A stretch of DNA of 13,095 bases from Candidatus Uhrbacteria bacterium (GTDB lineage: Bacteria > Patescibacteriota > Patescibacteriia > UBA9934 > GWF2-40-263): NCBI GenBank assembly GCA_016208545.1, contig JACQXU010000007.1, forward strand, positions 1-13,095, in the 5' to 3' direction. Position 1 is the first letter of the stretch. The number at the start of each line of letters is the position of its first letter. Made by a program: the position numbers and the translations under genes. Shown piece after piece: positions 1-6,222 of the stretch. Under the pieces are notes generated by a model, which saw only the letters and a list, made by a program, of their open reading frames with translations, searched no databases and was not told where the DNA came from.

Positions 1-44
1 AACGCAATCGCTACTTTTTCCTTGATCGTGAATGTCTTCTTCAT
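1..44 (-). CDS. Possible 5' end of a gene running off the left edge
   Basis: An ATG at 44 opens a frame that stays open to the window edge. The first residues read MKKTFTIKEKVAIA, a lysine-rich start typical of many bacterial proteins. A perfect TATAAT lies at 58-53 on the same strand, only 8 bases before the ATG, so a transcript from it would be leaderless. No convincing -35 box or Shine-Dalgarno site was found. Only 14 codons are visible, so no function can be given and chance is a real alternative. It follows the PilM-like gene on the same strand, but nothing visible ties it to pilus assembly. Confidence 0.3.
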   Translation of the reverse strand, partial: MKKTFTIKEKVAIA

Positions 45-52
45 ACGAGGTC

Positions 53-73
53 ATTATACCCCTTCCTAAGGGG
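53..73 (-). promoter_or_regulatory. TATAAT box next to a GC-rich hairpin
   Basis: A perfect -10 hexamer, TATAAT, lies at 58-53 on the minus strand. Directly upstream is a small hairpin with stem CCCCTT (59-64) and AAGGGG (68-73) and a 3-base loop. There is no T-run after the hairpin, so it is not a standard intrinsic terminator for the PilM-like gene. No good -35 sits 16 to 18 bases upstream of the TATAAT. It may be a promoter for the gene entering the left edge, with the hairpin in its spacer, or a coincidence. Confidence 0.3.
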
Positions 74-112
74 GAACCTGTGCTCCAAAGACTGTCTAAT
101 TTTCCCCGACCA

Positions 113-706
113 TTATACTAGCGCAACGATCTCGTTTGTTGGAAAGCCATAATTGAAAACGAACTGGCTCTGACAGGCAAATACATCAACATCGACAACG
201 ACAGGACAGAGACCAGCTTCTTTGACCACTCTCACGTACTCATCAACATTGGTTTTTGGCGCATACACAAGCAAAACTCTCATGTGACTTTGTCCGACTT
301 TGGGATCGAGTATTCTAACATTCCAATAGACATTATTGATGTCAAATGGAATGTACTGCTCTACCTCGTATTGAGCAGAGAACTGCAACTGTTCTTGGGT
401 CATCTTTGGAATGCACAAGTGCTTTATGACTGTCGAGAAACCCGACATTGAGAGTGCGCACTTCGCGCCTGCGCACCAGTTCACTCTTGCCAATTCGCTA
501 AGCCTGTTTGAAACGGTTCTGAAGTCGCGTATTACGCCGTTTTCAATCGCACCGGCTGGCAAAGCTGAGAGATCGAATCGAACGAGTTCCAAACCTGAAC
601 CAGACTTCTTCAGCCGGCACAGTTTGATCGAGGTCGATCCTATATCAACCCCAACTAGCAGTTGACGACCCATGACCGCATCTATTGCGCGACGAAAGAT
701 TGACAT
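113..706 (-). CDS. PilM-like type IV pilus assembly protein, N-terminal half only
   Basis: PilM is the actin-like cytoplasmic protein of the type IV pilus inner-membrane platform, where it binds PilN. This 197-residue product matches its N-terminal half. Residues 17-29 hold the phosphate-binding strand-loop of the actin fold (VGVDIGSTSIK). Around residues 100-125 is the PilM-typical stretch ending EVEQYIPFDI. Known PilM proteins are about 350 residues. This one ends at ...EIVALV, just where full-length proteins usually continue with an NIGA-type motif. Translating past the TAA in the same frame gives nothing PilM-like, so this is not a single nonsense mutation. An AAGGA Shine-Dalgarno at 718-714 supports the ATG at 706. 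Sampled stretches have more G+C than the neighbouring transporter genes. It could be a decaying fragment or a deliberately short paralogue. No other pilus gene is in the window. Confidence 0.8.
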   Translation of the reverse strand: MSIFRRAIDAVMGRQLLVGVDIGSTSIKLCRLKKSGSGLELVRFDLSALPAGAIENGVIRDFRTVSNRLSELARVNWCAGAKCALSMSGFSTVIKHLCIPKMTQEQLQFSAQYEVEQYIPFDINNVYWNVRILDPKVGQSHMRVLLVYAPKTNVDEYVRVVKEAGLCPVVVDVDVFACQSQFVFNYGFPTNEIVALV

Positions 707-743
707 TCACACTTCCTTTCTTGTCGTGAAAAGCCACAATAAA

Positions 744-772
744 AGATTAAACTAGAGATAGACTTTGGTCAA
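744..772 (-). promoter_or_regulatory. Possible promoter of the PilM-like gene
   Basis: On the minus strand, TTGACC at 772-767 is a 5/6 match to the -35 consensus. Candidate -10 boxes are TTTAAT at 751-746 (15-base spacer, 5/6 match) or TAATCT at 749-744 (17-base spacer, weaker). It lies about 40 bases before the Shine-Dalgarno of the PilM-like gene. The uncertain spacing keeps confidence moderate. Confidence 0.4.
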
Positions 773-788
773 GTAAAAATTGGCGTTT

Positions 789-818
789 TTGAGAAAATTT
801 GGGCATAATACTTATAAA
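789..818 (+). promoter_or_regulatory. Possible promoter of the metal transporter operon
   Basis: TTGAGA at 789-794 (4/6 to -35) and TATAAA at 813-818 (5/6 to -10) are separated by 18 bases. Transcription would begin near 825, inside the short tandem repeat at 821-855, leaving a leader of about 60 bases. No clear metal-repressor palindrome overlaps it. It is divergent from the promoter of the PilM-like gene. Confidence 0.4.
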
Positions 819-820
819 TA

Positions 821-855
821 GTTAGCCACTAGCTGTTAGCCATTAGCCGTTAGGC
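821..855 (+). repeat. Short tandem repeat, 14-base unit, 2.5 copies
   Basis: The unit GTTAGCCACTAGCT (821-834) is followed by GTTAGCCATTAGCC (835-848), which has two differences, and the partial copy GTTAGGC (849-855). It lies in the predicted leader of the transporter operon. A related GTTAGCT string occurs at 3522-3528, so this may be one member of a dispersed family. Function is unknown. Confidence 0.75.
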
Positions 856-886
856 AACAAAACGCATTTTTAAAGCTAAAAACTGT

Positions 887-1744
887 ATGAGATCTTTTAG
901 ACTTTCACTTAGCGCATTTGTTTTGATCCTTGTAACTTATTTTTTATTTCTTAAATTTCCGCAATCCTTAAACAACAAAGATCAAAAACCAACTGTTGCC
1001 GCGACGCTTTTTCCTCTTTATGATATTGTAAAAAATATTGCCAGCGATGAAATTAATGTTGTTTTGATTTTACCTCCTGGAGCCAGTCCTCACACATTCG
1101 AACCAACTCCGAAAATTTTAACTGAAATCGAACAAGCAAAAACTATTTTTGCAATCGGTTACGGACTCGATGATTGGTCAGCAAATCTATCACAAAATTC
1201 TCAAAATACTGTGATAGTTGATAATGGAATTGAATTGCGTGAATCTGATCCTCATTATTTTTTAACAGGTGAAAGTGCAATTCAGATTTCAAAAACAATT
1301 GCAGATTCACTCAAATCAACTTTTCCTGAATTTGGAAACGCGATAGATCAAAATCAAAAAAATTATCAAATCGAACTTGAAAAAATGGATGAAAAAATTA
1401 AAACTGAATTAGCCAGTGTGAAGAACCGCGAGATCATCACATTTCACGATGCATGGTATTATTTTGCAGAAGCTTACGGTTTGAATGTGGCAGGAACATT
1501 CGAGCCTACTGTTGGTCGTGAACCAACACCACAGTATCTTGCAGAACTATCGCAAAAAATTAAAGAAACCAAAGTTCGCGTTCTCTATGCCGAACCACAA
1601 TTTTCAACTCGCGGCATGGAGGCGTTTTTACAGGATCATAATGTATCAATCGCAACAATCGATCCTGAAGGTGGAGGGATCGAGTCAACTTCCTTCATAA
1701 ACATGATGTTTTACAATGCACGAACAATCTCACAAAATCAATAA
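887..1744 (+). CDS. znuA: Metal ABC transporter substrate-binding protein (ZnuA/TroA family)
   Basis: This is the extracytoplasmic receptor that captures Zn2+ or Mn2+ and hands it to the permease encoded downstream. Residues 5-23 form one hydrophobic segment. There is no lipobox cysteine, so the protein is either anchored by this helix or exported by a signal peptide. Family hallmarks are LFPLYDIVKNIA (41-52), PPGASPHTFEPTP (63-75), DPH (121-123), FHDAWYYFAEAYGL (186-199) and an IDP near 258-260. The likely metal ligands are H69, H123, H187 and D259, matching the three-His plus one-Asp set of TroA. The His-rich loop of many zinc-specific ZnuA proteins is absent, so manganese or iron remain possible. 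At 285 residues the length is normal. No Shine-Dalgarno precedes the ATG. The ATPase gene starts within or just after its 3' end. Confidence 0.88.
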   Translation: MRSFRLSLSAFVLILVTYFLFLKFPQSLNNKDQKPTVAATLFPLYDIVKNIASDEINVVLILPPGASPHTFEPTPKILTEIEQAKTIFAIGYGLDDWSANLSQNSQNTVIVDNGIELRESDPHYFLTGESAIQISKTIADSLKSTFPEFGNAIDQNQKNYQIELEKMDEKIKTELASVKNREIITFHDAWYYFAEAYGLNVAGTFEPTVGREPTPQYLAELSQKIKETKVRVLYAEPQFSTRGMEAFLQDHNVSIATIDPEGGGIESTSFINMMFYNARTISQNQ

Positions 1745-1754
1745 TCAACATCCG

Positions 1755-2462
1755 ATGATTCAAGTTAAAAATTTATCGGTTGATTATGGTCGTCAAACAA
1801 TTCTGTCTGATGTTTCTTTTGAGATACAACGAGGTGAAATAGTTGCTGTAATCGGTCCAAACGGCTCCGGAAAAACTACTCTTATTCGAGCTATGTTAGG
1901 ATTAATACCTTCTAACGGAAAAGTTTTAATTGATGGTGAGCCAGCGTCTCACATTCGATCTCAAATCGGATATGTTCCACAAAAATTTCAATTCGATAAG
2001 GATTTCCCTATCACTGTCAAAGAATTTCTCGATTTGCCAAAGCCACATGTTCACAAACTGGAACACGCAAAAAAACTTAAAGAGGTTGGCCTTGACTCTT
2101 CAATTCTAAACGAATCTCTCGGATCGCTTTCTGGCGGACAATTGCAAAGAGTTTTGATTGCTCAAGCAACGATTCATCATCCAACTTTGCTAATTCTTGA
2201 TGAACCTTCAACAGGAATTGATATTGTTGGTGAAGAACAATTTTATAATTTACTGAAAGAACAACGCGATCAGCACGGCACAACTGTAGTTCTTGTTTCA
2301 CACGATATCGCTGTTATCTCAAATGTGGTTGATCAAGTAATTTGCGTAAATAAACGATTGGTTTGTTTTGGTCCGCCAAAACAGGCGCTCACTCAAGAAA
2401 AACTCTCGGAGTTGTATAACAAAACTGACACTTCGGTTTATTTTCATCATCGGCATTATTAA
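1755..2462 (+). CDS. znuC: Metal ABC transporter ATP-binding protein
   Basis: This is the nucleotide-binding subunit that powers metal import through the permease encoded next. In the 235-residue product, Walker A is GPNGSGKT (34-41), the Q-loop glutamine is Q76, the signature LSGGQ is at 125-129, Walker B is LLILDE (145-150) and the switch histidine is H183. The C-terminus is histidine-rich (YFHHRHY), which could bind metal but is short. The ATG at 1755 was chosen because the ABC domain begins directly there (MIQVKNLSVDYG). An in-frame ATG at 1716 would add 13 residues and overlap the previous gene. Neither start has a Shine-Dalgarno site, so the choice rests on domain alignment. Only two bases separate its stop from the permease start. 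Confidence 0.92.
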   Translation: MIQVKNLSVDYGRQTILSDVSFEIQRGEIVAVIGPNGSGKTTLIRAMLGLIPSNGKVLIDGEPASHIRSQIGYVPQKFQFDKDFPITVKEFLDLPKPHVHKLEHAKKLKEVGLDSSILNESLGSLSGGQLQRVLIAQATIHHPTLLILDEPSTGIDIVGEEQFYNLLKEQRDQHGTTVVLVSHDIAVISNVVDQVICVNKRLVCFGPPKQALTQEKLSELYNKTDTSVYFHHRHY

Positions 2463-2464
2463 GT

Positions 2465-3268
2465 ATGGATATTTTGGAATTTTTACAATTTCCATTCATG
2501 CAAAGAGCGTTAATCGCTGGAATTTTGCTTGGAGTTCTTTTGGCGTCTCTTGGTATTTTTGTAACACTTCGCAGAATGGCGTTTTTTGGAGAAGGAATCG
2601 CGCACGCGTCTCTTGCTGGAATTGCAATTGCGGTTTTGGCTGGCTTAAATCCATTGCCTGTTGCAATAGTTTGGTCAATTATTCTTGCTTTTCTTATTTT
2701 TGTGCTTGAACAAAAAACGAAACTTCCGATTGACACAGTGATCGGTATATTTTTTACTTCAGCAATGGCACTTGGAGTTGTGCTGATGAATTTTACAACA
2801 GGATATCAACCGGAACTTATGTCATTTTTATTTGGAAGCATCTTGTCTGTTTCTTTCGCAGATTTAATTACAATCGCTATCTCGACCATCGTAATTATTA
2901 CTTGGCTTATTTTTTCACGGCGGCAAATTACATTTCTTTCTCTCTCTGAAGAACAAGCAATCGTTAGCGGAGTGCCGGTTCGTTTACAAACAGCGGCGCT
3001 TTATGTCGCTCTTGCAATTGCGACAGTTCTTGGAGTAAAAATTTTGGGTATTATTCTTGTTTCAGCACTTCTTATTATTCCGCCGGCCATCAGCCGTTTA
3101 CACGCAAAAAGTTTTCGTTCGCACTTGATTCTAGCTGTTTTGTTTTCTGAAATTATTATTGTGCTTGGTTTGGCGCTTTCGTTTTTTTTCGATCTTCCAT
3201 CAGGCGCGACAATAATCCTCGTCGGCGCTTTTCTTTTTCTTTTTTTACTGCTTTTTTCAAGTCAATAG
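2465..3268 (+). CDS. znuB: Metal ABC transporter permease (ABC-3 family)
   Basis: This is the membrane channel subunit of the Zn/Mn importer. The 267 residues are very hydrophobic, with about seven or eight membrane segments: roughly 13-33, 48-62, 66-81, 92-111, 133-151, 176-208 (probably two), 220-241 and 247-264. The stretch LRRMAFFGEGIAHASLAGIA (35-54) and the EAA-like loop near residues 191-211 (VKILG...LLIIPPAISR) are typical of ZnuB, TroC and MntB and contact the ATPase. Length is normal for the family. The ATG is two bases after the ATPase stop, so the three genes form one operon. The bidirectional terminator at 3461-3500 is the first strong one downstream. Confidence 0.9.
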   Translation: MDILEFLQFPFMQRALIAGILLGVLLASLGIFVTLRRMAFFGEGIAHASLAGIAIAVLAGLNPLPVAIVWSIILAFLIFVLEQKTKLPIDTVIGIFFTSAMALGVVLMNFTTGYQPELMSFLFGSILSVSFADLITIAISTIVIITWLIFSRRQITFLSLSEEQAIVSGVPVRLQTAALYVALAIATVLGVKILGIILVSALLIIPPAISRLHAKSFRSHLILAVLFSEIIIVLGLALSFFFDLPSGATIILVGAFLFLFLLLFSSQ

Positions 3269-3360
3269 AGTAATTATTAAGTATCCACAAACAGTATGTC
3301 TATTCATATATTTCCTTTTAAAAGCATTATATGCGACAAAAGTTCGTATATTTACTAGCT

Positions 3361-3450
3361 GTGGCGACATCGCTTTGCTCTGCCGCCACAACGGCCGGCG
3401 GCTTCGCCACCTGTTGTGCTCCGTCGTTGCGACGTCGCACAACAGGCGGC
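3361..3450. repeat. Nested GC-rich inverted repeats
   Basis: Several palindromes overlap here. Hairpin A pairs GTGGCGA (3361-3367) with TCGCCAC (3404-3410) and encloses GCCGCC (3382-3387) with GGCGGC (3397-3402). Hairpin B pairs 3406-3419 with 3437-3450 at 13 of 14 positions, and its loop carries a further CGTCG/CGACG stem (3422-3426 with 3430-3434). A and B share bases 3406-3410, so they cannot form together. CGGCCGGCGGC at 3392-3402 also recurs as its exact reverse complement at 3512-3522, flanking hairpin B and the terminator. The composition contrasts sharply with the AT-rich transporter genes. It may be a REP-like element or the remnant of a small mobile element. Confidence 0.75.
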
Positions 3451-3460
3451 TATCCAAAAT

Positions 3461-3500
3461 AAAAAGACACCTGTAACATTAAAACATCAGGTGTCTTTTT
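3461..3500. terminator. Bidirectional intrinsic terminator
   Basis: A perfect 13-base-pair stem joins 3461-3473 (A-tract then GACACCTG) and 3488-3500 (CAGGTGTC then T-tract), with a 14-base loop. The A-run on one side and T-run on the other make it work on both strands. In the plus direction it ends the metal transporter operon. Confidence 0.92.
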
Positions 3501-3516
3501 ACTTCGGATCAGCCGC

Positions 3517-3877
3517 CGGCCGTTAGCTGAAATAACAAAAAGCTCATGAATATTTATTCTTAATTAAAACACTATGCCAAAAGAAACATGGGGACATCGA
3601 GAAGAAAAGTCCTCGCCAAGACCAAGTGCAGAAGAAATAAAGAATAAGGCGGTAGCTATTTTTGCTGATCGTAATAAAGCGTATCTTTCCAAAGTGATTG
3701 AGGCGGCTATTGCTGCAGAAAACATGACCGCAGATCAATGGCGGAGTAAGTATAGTGATCAATACAGGCAAGATAGAGATACGCTTTTCCATGGCTATAT
3801 AGAAGAAGATTTTAGAACGTTACAAGCAGAGTTAAAAACCCGCCAAACATCGCATACACGCGGCCGTTAAACGAAAT
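3517..3877. repeat. Imperfect 17-base direct repeats flanking the small ORF
   Basis: CGGCCGTTAGCTGAAAT at 3517-3533 and CGGCCGTTAAACGAAAT at 3861-3877 match at 14 of 17 positions. They flank the small gene at 3574-3870, and the second copy covers its stop codon. The arrangement could mark a past insertion or duplication, or be chance in a repeat-rich stretch. Confidence 0.45.
3574..3870 (+). CDS. Small hydrophilic protein of unknown function
   Basis: The 98-residue product is not recognised. It is highly charged, rich in Lys, Glu, Arg, Asp and Ala, with no membrane segment, signal peptide or cysteine. Residues 18-50 and 58-90 look helical, so a small soluble helical protein is likely. The ATG at 3574 has no Shine-Dalgarno, and no clear promoter was found between it and the terminator at 3461-3500. 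An oligo-T tract follows at 3924-3933 but no good plus-strand hairpin precedes it. The open frame and natural amino acid composition favour a real gene, but this is not proven. Confidence 0.5.
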   Translation: MPKETWGHREEKSSPRPSAEEIKNKAVAIFADRNKAYLSKVIEAAIAAENMTADQWRSKYSDQYRQDRDTLFHGYIEEDFRTLQAELKTRQTSHTRGR

Positions 3878-3919
3878 TTTGGGCAACAAATAATTTTGAA
3901 TATTTTGATTGGGCTCTTT

Positions 3920-4243
3920 TCAATTTTTTTTTTGAAAAAGAAGAACGCGCCACCCGAGGAAGCTCGAATGGCGTGGTGAGCAGAGCGGCAGGACGCTCTG
4001 CTTGTTGTCGAGTTGCTCCGTGACCTCACGTTTGATCCTCAACTCCTCGTTACGGCTGAGTCCAAGCACCTTCGCCATGCCGTAGAGTCTGTAGTTCGCC
4101 GTATTCACGTAGACCTGATCCATGAAATCCCACGTTAACGAGTGCGAATGATTATACTTTCTCTTGAGCTTATTCCACTTCCGAAGATAGACCAACAATG
4201 CCCTGCGGCAGTTGGCGAGCCCCTGTTTCACTGTCGCGTTCAT
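3920..4243 (-). CDS. Small basic protein; terminator lies inside its reading frame
   Basis: The 107-residue product is not recognised. Residues 1-80 look like a natural basic, helical protein (Lys/Arg-rich near 14-29) with aromatic residues and no membrane segment. Expression signals are good: TTGACA, a 17-base spacer and TATAAG upstream, plus AGAGG at 4255-4251, seven bases before the ATG. The 3' end is odd. Two tandem hairpins and a U-rich tract (4002-3935) lie within the frame, and the first stop is TGA at 3922-3920, beyond the expected transcript end. None of the three frames has a stop across the hairpins. The last roughly 25 residues look like translated terminator sequence. Most messages should therefore lack a stop codon. 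The gene lies just after PBP2 on the same strand. Stop loss, a sequencing error, a non-coding RNA or real non-stop control are all possible. Confidence 0.55.
   Translation of the reverse strand: MNATVKQGLANCRRALLVYLRKWNKLKRKYNHSHSLTWDFMDQVYVNTANYRLYGMAKVLGLSRNEELRIKREVTEQLDNKQSVLPLCSPRHSSFLGWRVLLFQKKN
3935..3973 (-). terminator. Intrinsic terminator, minus strand, within an ORF
   Basis: The minus-strand RNA folds CGCCAUUCGAG (3973-3963) with CUCGGGUGGCG (3958-3948) around a CUUC loop. This is an 11-pair stem including two U-G wobbles. The same bases on the plus strand would be C-A mismatches, so the structure favours minus-strand RNA. The tract UUCUUCUUUUU (3945-3935) follows. It would end the transcript from the promoter at 4310-4282 and possibly readthrough from the mre operon. 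Confidence 0.7.
3979..4002 (-). repeat. Perfect 9-base-pair hairpin in coding sequence
   Basis: AGCAGAGCG (3979-3987) and CGCTCTGCT (3994-4002) form a perfect stem with a 6-base loop. It lies inside the small gene, five bases before the terminator hairpin, so the transcript would end in two stacked hairpins. It could strengthen termination, protect the 3' end, or be a processing site. Confidence 0.75.
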
Positions 4244-4281
4244 CGCTTTTCCTCTTCTTATTGATCACCGAAGTGTTACTA

Positions 4282-4310
4282 CTTATACCACAACAACGCA
4301 GGCATGTCAA
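4282..4310 (-). promoter_or_regulatory. Strong sigma70-type promoter
   Basis: On the minus strand, TTGACA (4310-4305, 6/6) is followed by a 17-base spacer and TATAAG (4287-4282, 5/6). Transcription would start near 4275 and give a leader of about 30 bases with an AGAGG Shine-Dalgarno. It sits directly after the PBP2 stop and drives the small gene at 4243-3920 separately from the mre operon. Confidence 0.8.
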
Positions 4311-4326
4311 ACTCACGTAAGCGTCT

Positions 4327-6222
4327 TTATCTCTCTGTAAACCACCAATAAAAAATTTCACGCGCGAGTGGGACAGCGGCATCAGTGCTTTCGCCGCCGT
4401 TTTCAATAATAATTGTCAAAGCGATTTCTGAATTTTCGTATGGAGCGAAACCTGTAAACCATGAATGATATTTTTCGTGTCCTGGCGCTTGGGCTGTTCC
4501 AGTTTTTCCAGCAACAGAAACAGGTAATATGCTCAATAATCGCGCGCTTCCATCTGTCACAGCGCGACGCATTCCATGCCGAACAACGGAAAGTGAATAT
4601 GAGTCTAGCGATTCAAGTGTTGTGGTTGAAGTTTCCAAAGGCACATCGTTTATTTTTTCCAAAACATGAGGTCTAACATCTAAACCGTTATTTGCAATCA
4701 CGCCAGTCGCGTGCGCCATTTGAATCGGCGTTGTTAAAAAATCGCCCTGCCCGATTGCCAGATGATAAGTGTCTCCAACGTACCATCTTTCACCTTTAAC
4801 TTCTTCTTTCCACTCTTTTGAAGGCAAAAATCCATCAGCTTCGGACGGAAGATCAATTCCTGTTGGTTTTCCAAAACCAAAACGACTTGCATAATTTGTG
4901 ATACGGTCAACACCCAAACCAATCCACTCATCAAATCCGCCTCCGATTATGTAAAAAAAAGTATTTACTGATTCAGCGATTGCTTTTCGAACGTCAGTGA
5001 TTCCGTGTCCGCCGGATTTCCAATCTGGAAAAAACCACTCGTTGATTCTTAAACCGCCAGTTGATAAGAATGAAGTACGTTCTGAAATTATTCCTTCCGC
5101 GAGCGCGGCATAAGCGATGATCGGTTTTAAAGTTGAACCAGATGGAAATTCACCGGCGAGCGCGCGGAAAAAAAGCGGCTGATCAGGATCACTTGTTAAT
5201 TTTTGATAAGTATCTTCTTCAATTCCCTGCGCGAATAAATTATTATCAAAAGTTGGCAAACTCACAAGCGCGTAAACTTCCCCGTTTTGCGGATTCAATG
5301 CAACGACCGAACCTCTTGTCGAACCAACAGCCTGCATTGTTGTTGTAAGCCGAGTTTGGATAAATTTTTGAAATTCAGAATCAATGGTGAGAGTAATATT
5401 TGCACCAACAACAGGATCGGCGCGAGAAATAACAGACAATTCTTTTCCACGCGCATCAACTTCGGTGATTATTTCTCCAGACTTTCCTCTCAAAAGTGAT
5501 TCATCCGAAAGTTCAACGCCTGTTTTGCCAATCGTATCAATGGGTCTGTATCCTTGTTCACTCCATTTAGTGACATCTTCGGACGTCATTTTTCCTGTGT
5601 ATCCAAGTACATGAGAAAGCGACGTAATTGTTTGAGGATAACGTCGCAAAGTCGAAGTTTGCAAATGAAAACCAGGAAAATTTTTCACCTCAATCGCAAG
5701 TTGCATTGCGCGTTCAAAAAGAATGTTTCTTTTGACAGGAACTGCTTCTGTTGGAGTGTTTGAAAATTGAGTCATGAGTAAATCTAAATCTGTCCGTTGA
5801 ATTCCAGCCATTTCACTGACTTTATTAAACAATGTGTATCGTTCATTTACATCTTTTGGAAGATCAGCAATGGTCATCGTTAATATAAACGATGGAATAT
5901 TTTCAGCAAGTAGAATTCCATTTCGATCGTAAATCAATCCGCGTTGAGGAATGAGATGTTCAATTCGATAACGATTCGATTCAGCAAGCGCTAGAAAATG
6001 ATTGCCTTGAAAAATTTGCAATTGAATAGATCTTCCAAGAAACAAAAAAAGGGTTAGGAAAAAAATCGCAAGCGCAATATGCAAACGTTTTTGGGTGATG
6101 ACGGATCCAATACAACGAGTATTTGGCAGAGGCTCGAAAACTGTTACACCATGGCGATCAACAAGTTTGTCGAACATTCCGTCTTCTTGCAAAACAAATA
6201 ATTTAGAACCTTTGCGAGACAT
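4327..6222 (-). CDS. mrdA: Penicillin-binding protein 2 (peptidoglycan transpeptidase)
   Basis: PBP2 is the class B transpeptidase that cross-links peptidoglycan in the elongasome together with MreB, MreC, MreD and RodA. The 631-residue product has a cytoplasmic tail (about 1-46), one membrane helix (about 47-66), a dimerisation/pedestal domain beginning IPQRGLIYDRNG (91-102), and a C-terminal transpeptidase domain. The active-site motifs are all present: SxxK as STLK (363-366, catalytic S363), SVN (418-420) and KTG (573-575), with YHLAIGQGD at 486-494. The length is normal. The start at 6222 overlaps mreD by about 20 bases, so the two are translationally linked. An in-frame Met16 would also keep the membrane helix. 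RodA, the usual glycosyltransferase partner, is not adjacent. Confidence 0.93.
   Translation of the reverse strand: MSRKGSKLFVLQEDGMFDKLVDRHGVTVFEPLPNTRCIGSVITQKRLHIALAIFFLTLFLFLGRSIQLQIFQGNHFLALAESNRYRIEHLIPQRGLIYDRNGILLAENIPSFILTMTIADLPKDVNERYTLFNKVSEMAGIQRTDLDLLMTQFSNTPTEAVPVKRNILFERAMQLAIEVKNFPGFHLQTSTLRRYPQTITSLSHVLGYTGKMTSEDVTKWSEQGYRPIDTIGKTGVELSDESLLRGKSGEIITEVDARGKELSVISRADPVVGANITLTIDSEFQKFIQTRLTTTMQAVGSTRGSVVALNPQNGEVYALVSLPTFDNNLFAQGIEEDTYQKLTSDPDQPLFFRALAGEFPSGSTLKPIIAYAALAEGIISERTSFLSTGGLRINEWFFPDWKSGGHGITDVRKAIAESVNTFFYIIGGGFDEWIGLGVDRITNYASRFGFGKPTGIDLPSEADGFLPSKEWKEEVKGERWYVGDTYHLAIGQGDFLTTPIQMAHATGVIANNGLDVRPHVLEKINDVPLETSTTTLESLDSYSLSVVRHGMRRAVTDGSARLLSILPVSVAGKTGTAQAPGHEKYHSWFTGFAPYENSEIALTIIIENGGESTDAAVPLAREIFYWWFTER

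Larger units (their letters stand above)
3269..3573. other. Gene-free region with GC-rich palindromes
   Basis: This stretch contains no convincing gene. The first 90 bases are AT-rich. From 3361 on it holds nested GC-rich inverted repeats and then a strong terminator, listed separately. A 66-codon minus-strand frame covers part of it but is judged spurious. No clear promoter for the gene at 3574 was found. Confidence 0.7.

Noticed and set aside
411..665. 84-codon plus-strand frame opposite the PilM-like gene
   Set aside because: The PilM similarity on the minus strand is clear, and this frame has no ribosome binding site.
821..855. CRISPR-like array from the GTTAGCC repeats
   Set aside because: The units are 14 bases in direct tandem with no spacers, and there are no cas genes in the window.
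3257..3457. 66-codon open frame on the minus strand
   Set aside because: It runs through the GC-rich palindromes and overlaps the end of the permease gene. It has no ribosome binding site, and its start lies beside the bidirectional terminator.
3916..3940. T-tract and TTTTCAA/TTGAAAA pairing as a plus-strand terminator for the gene at 3574
   Set aside because: The stem is AT-only with an all-T loop, and no stable hairpin precedes the T-run on the plus strand.
3832..4029. 65-codon minus-strand frame overlapping the small basic gene
   Set aside because: It is a shifted frame of the 3920-4243 gene with no start signals, and its translation is mostly terminator and poly-A sequence.
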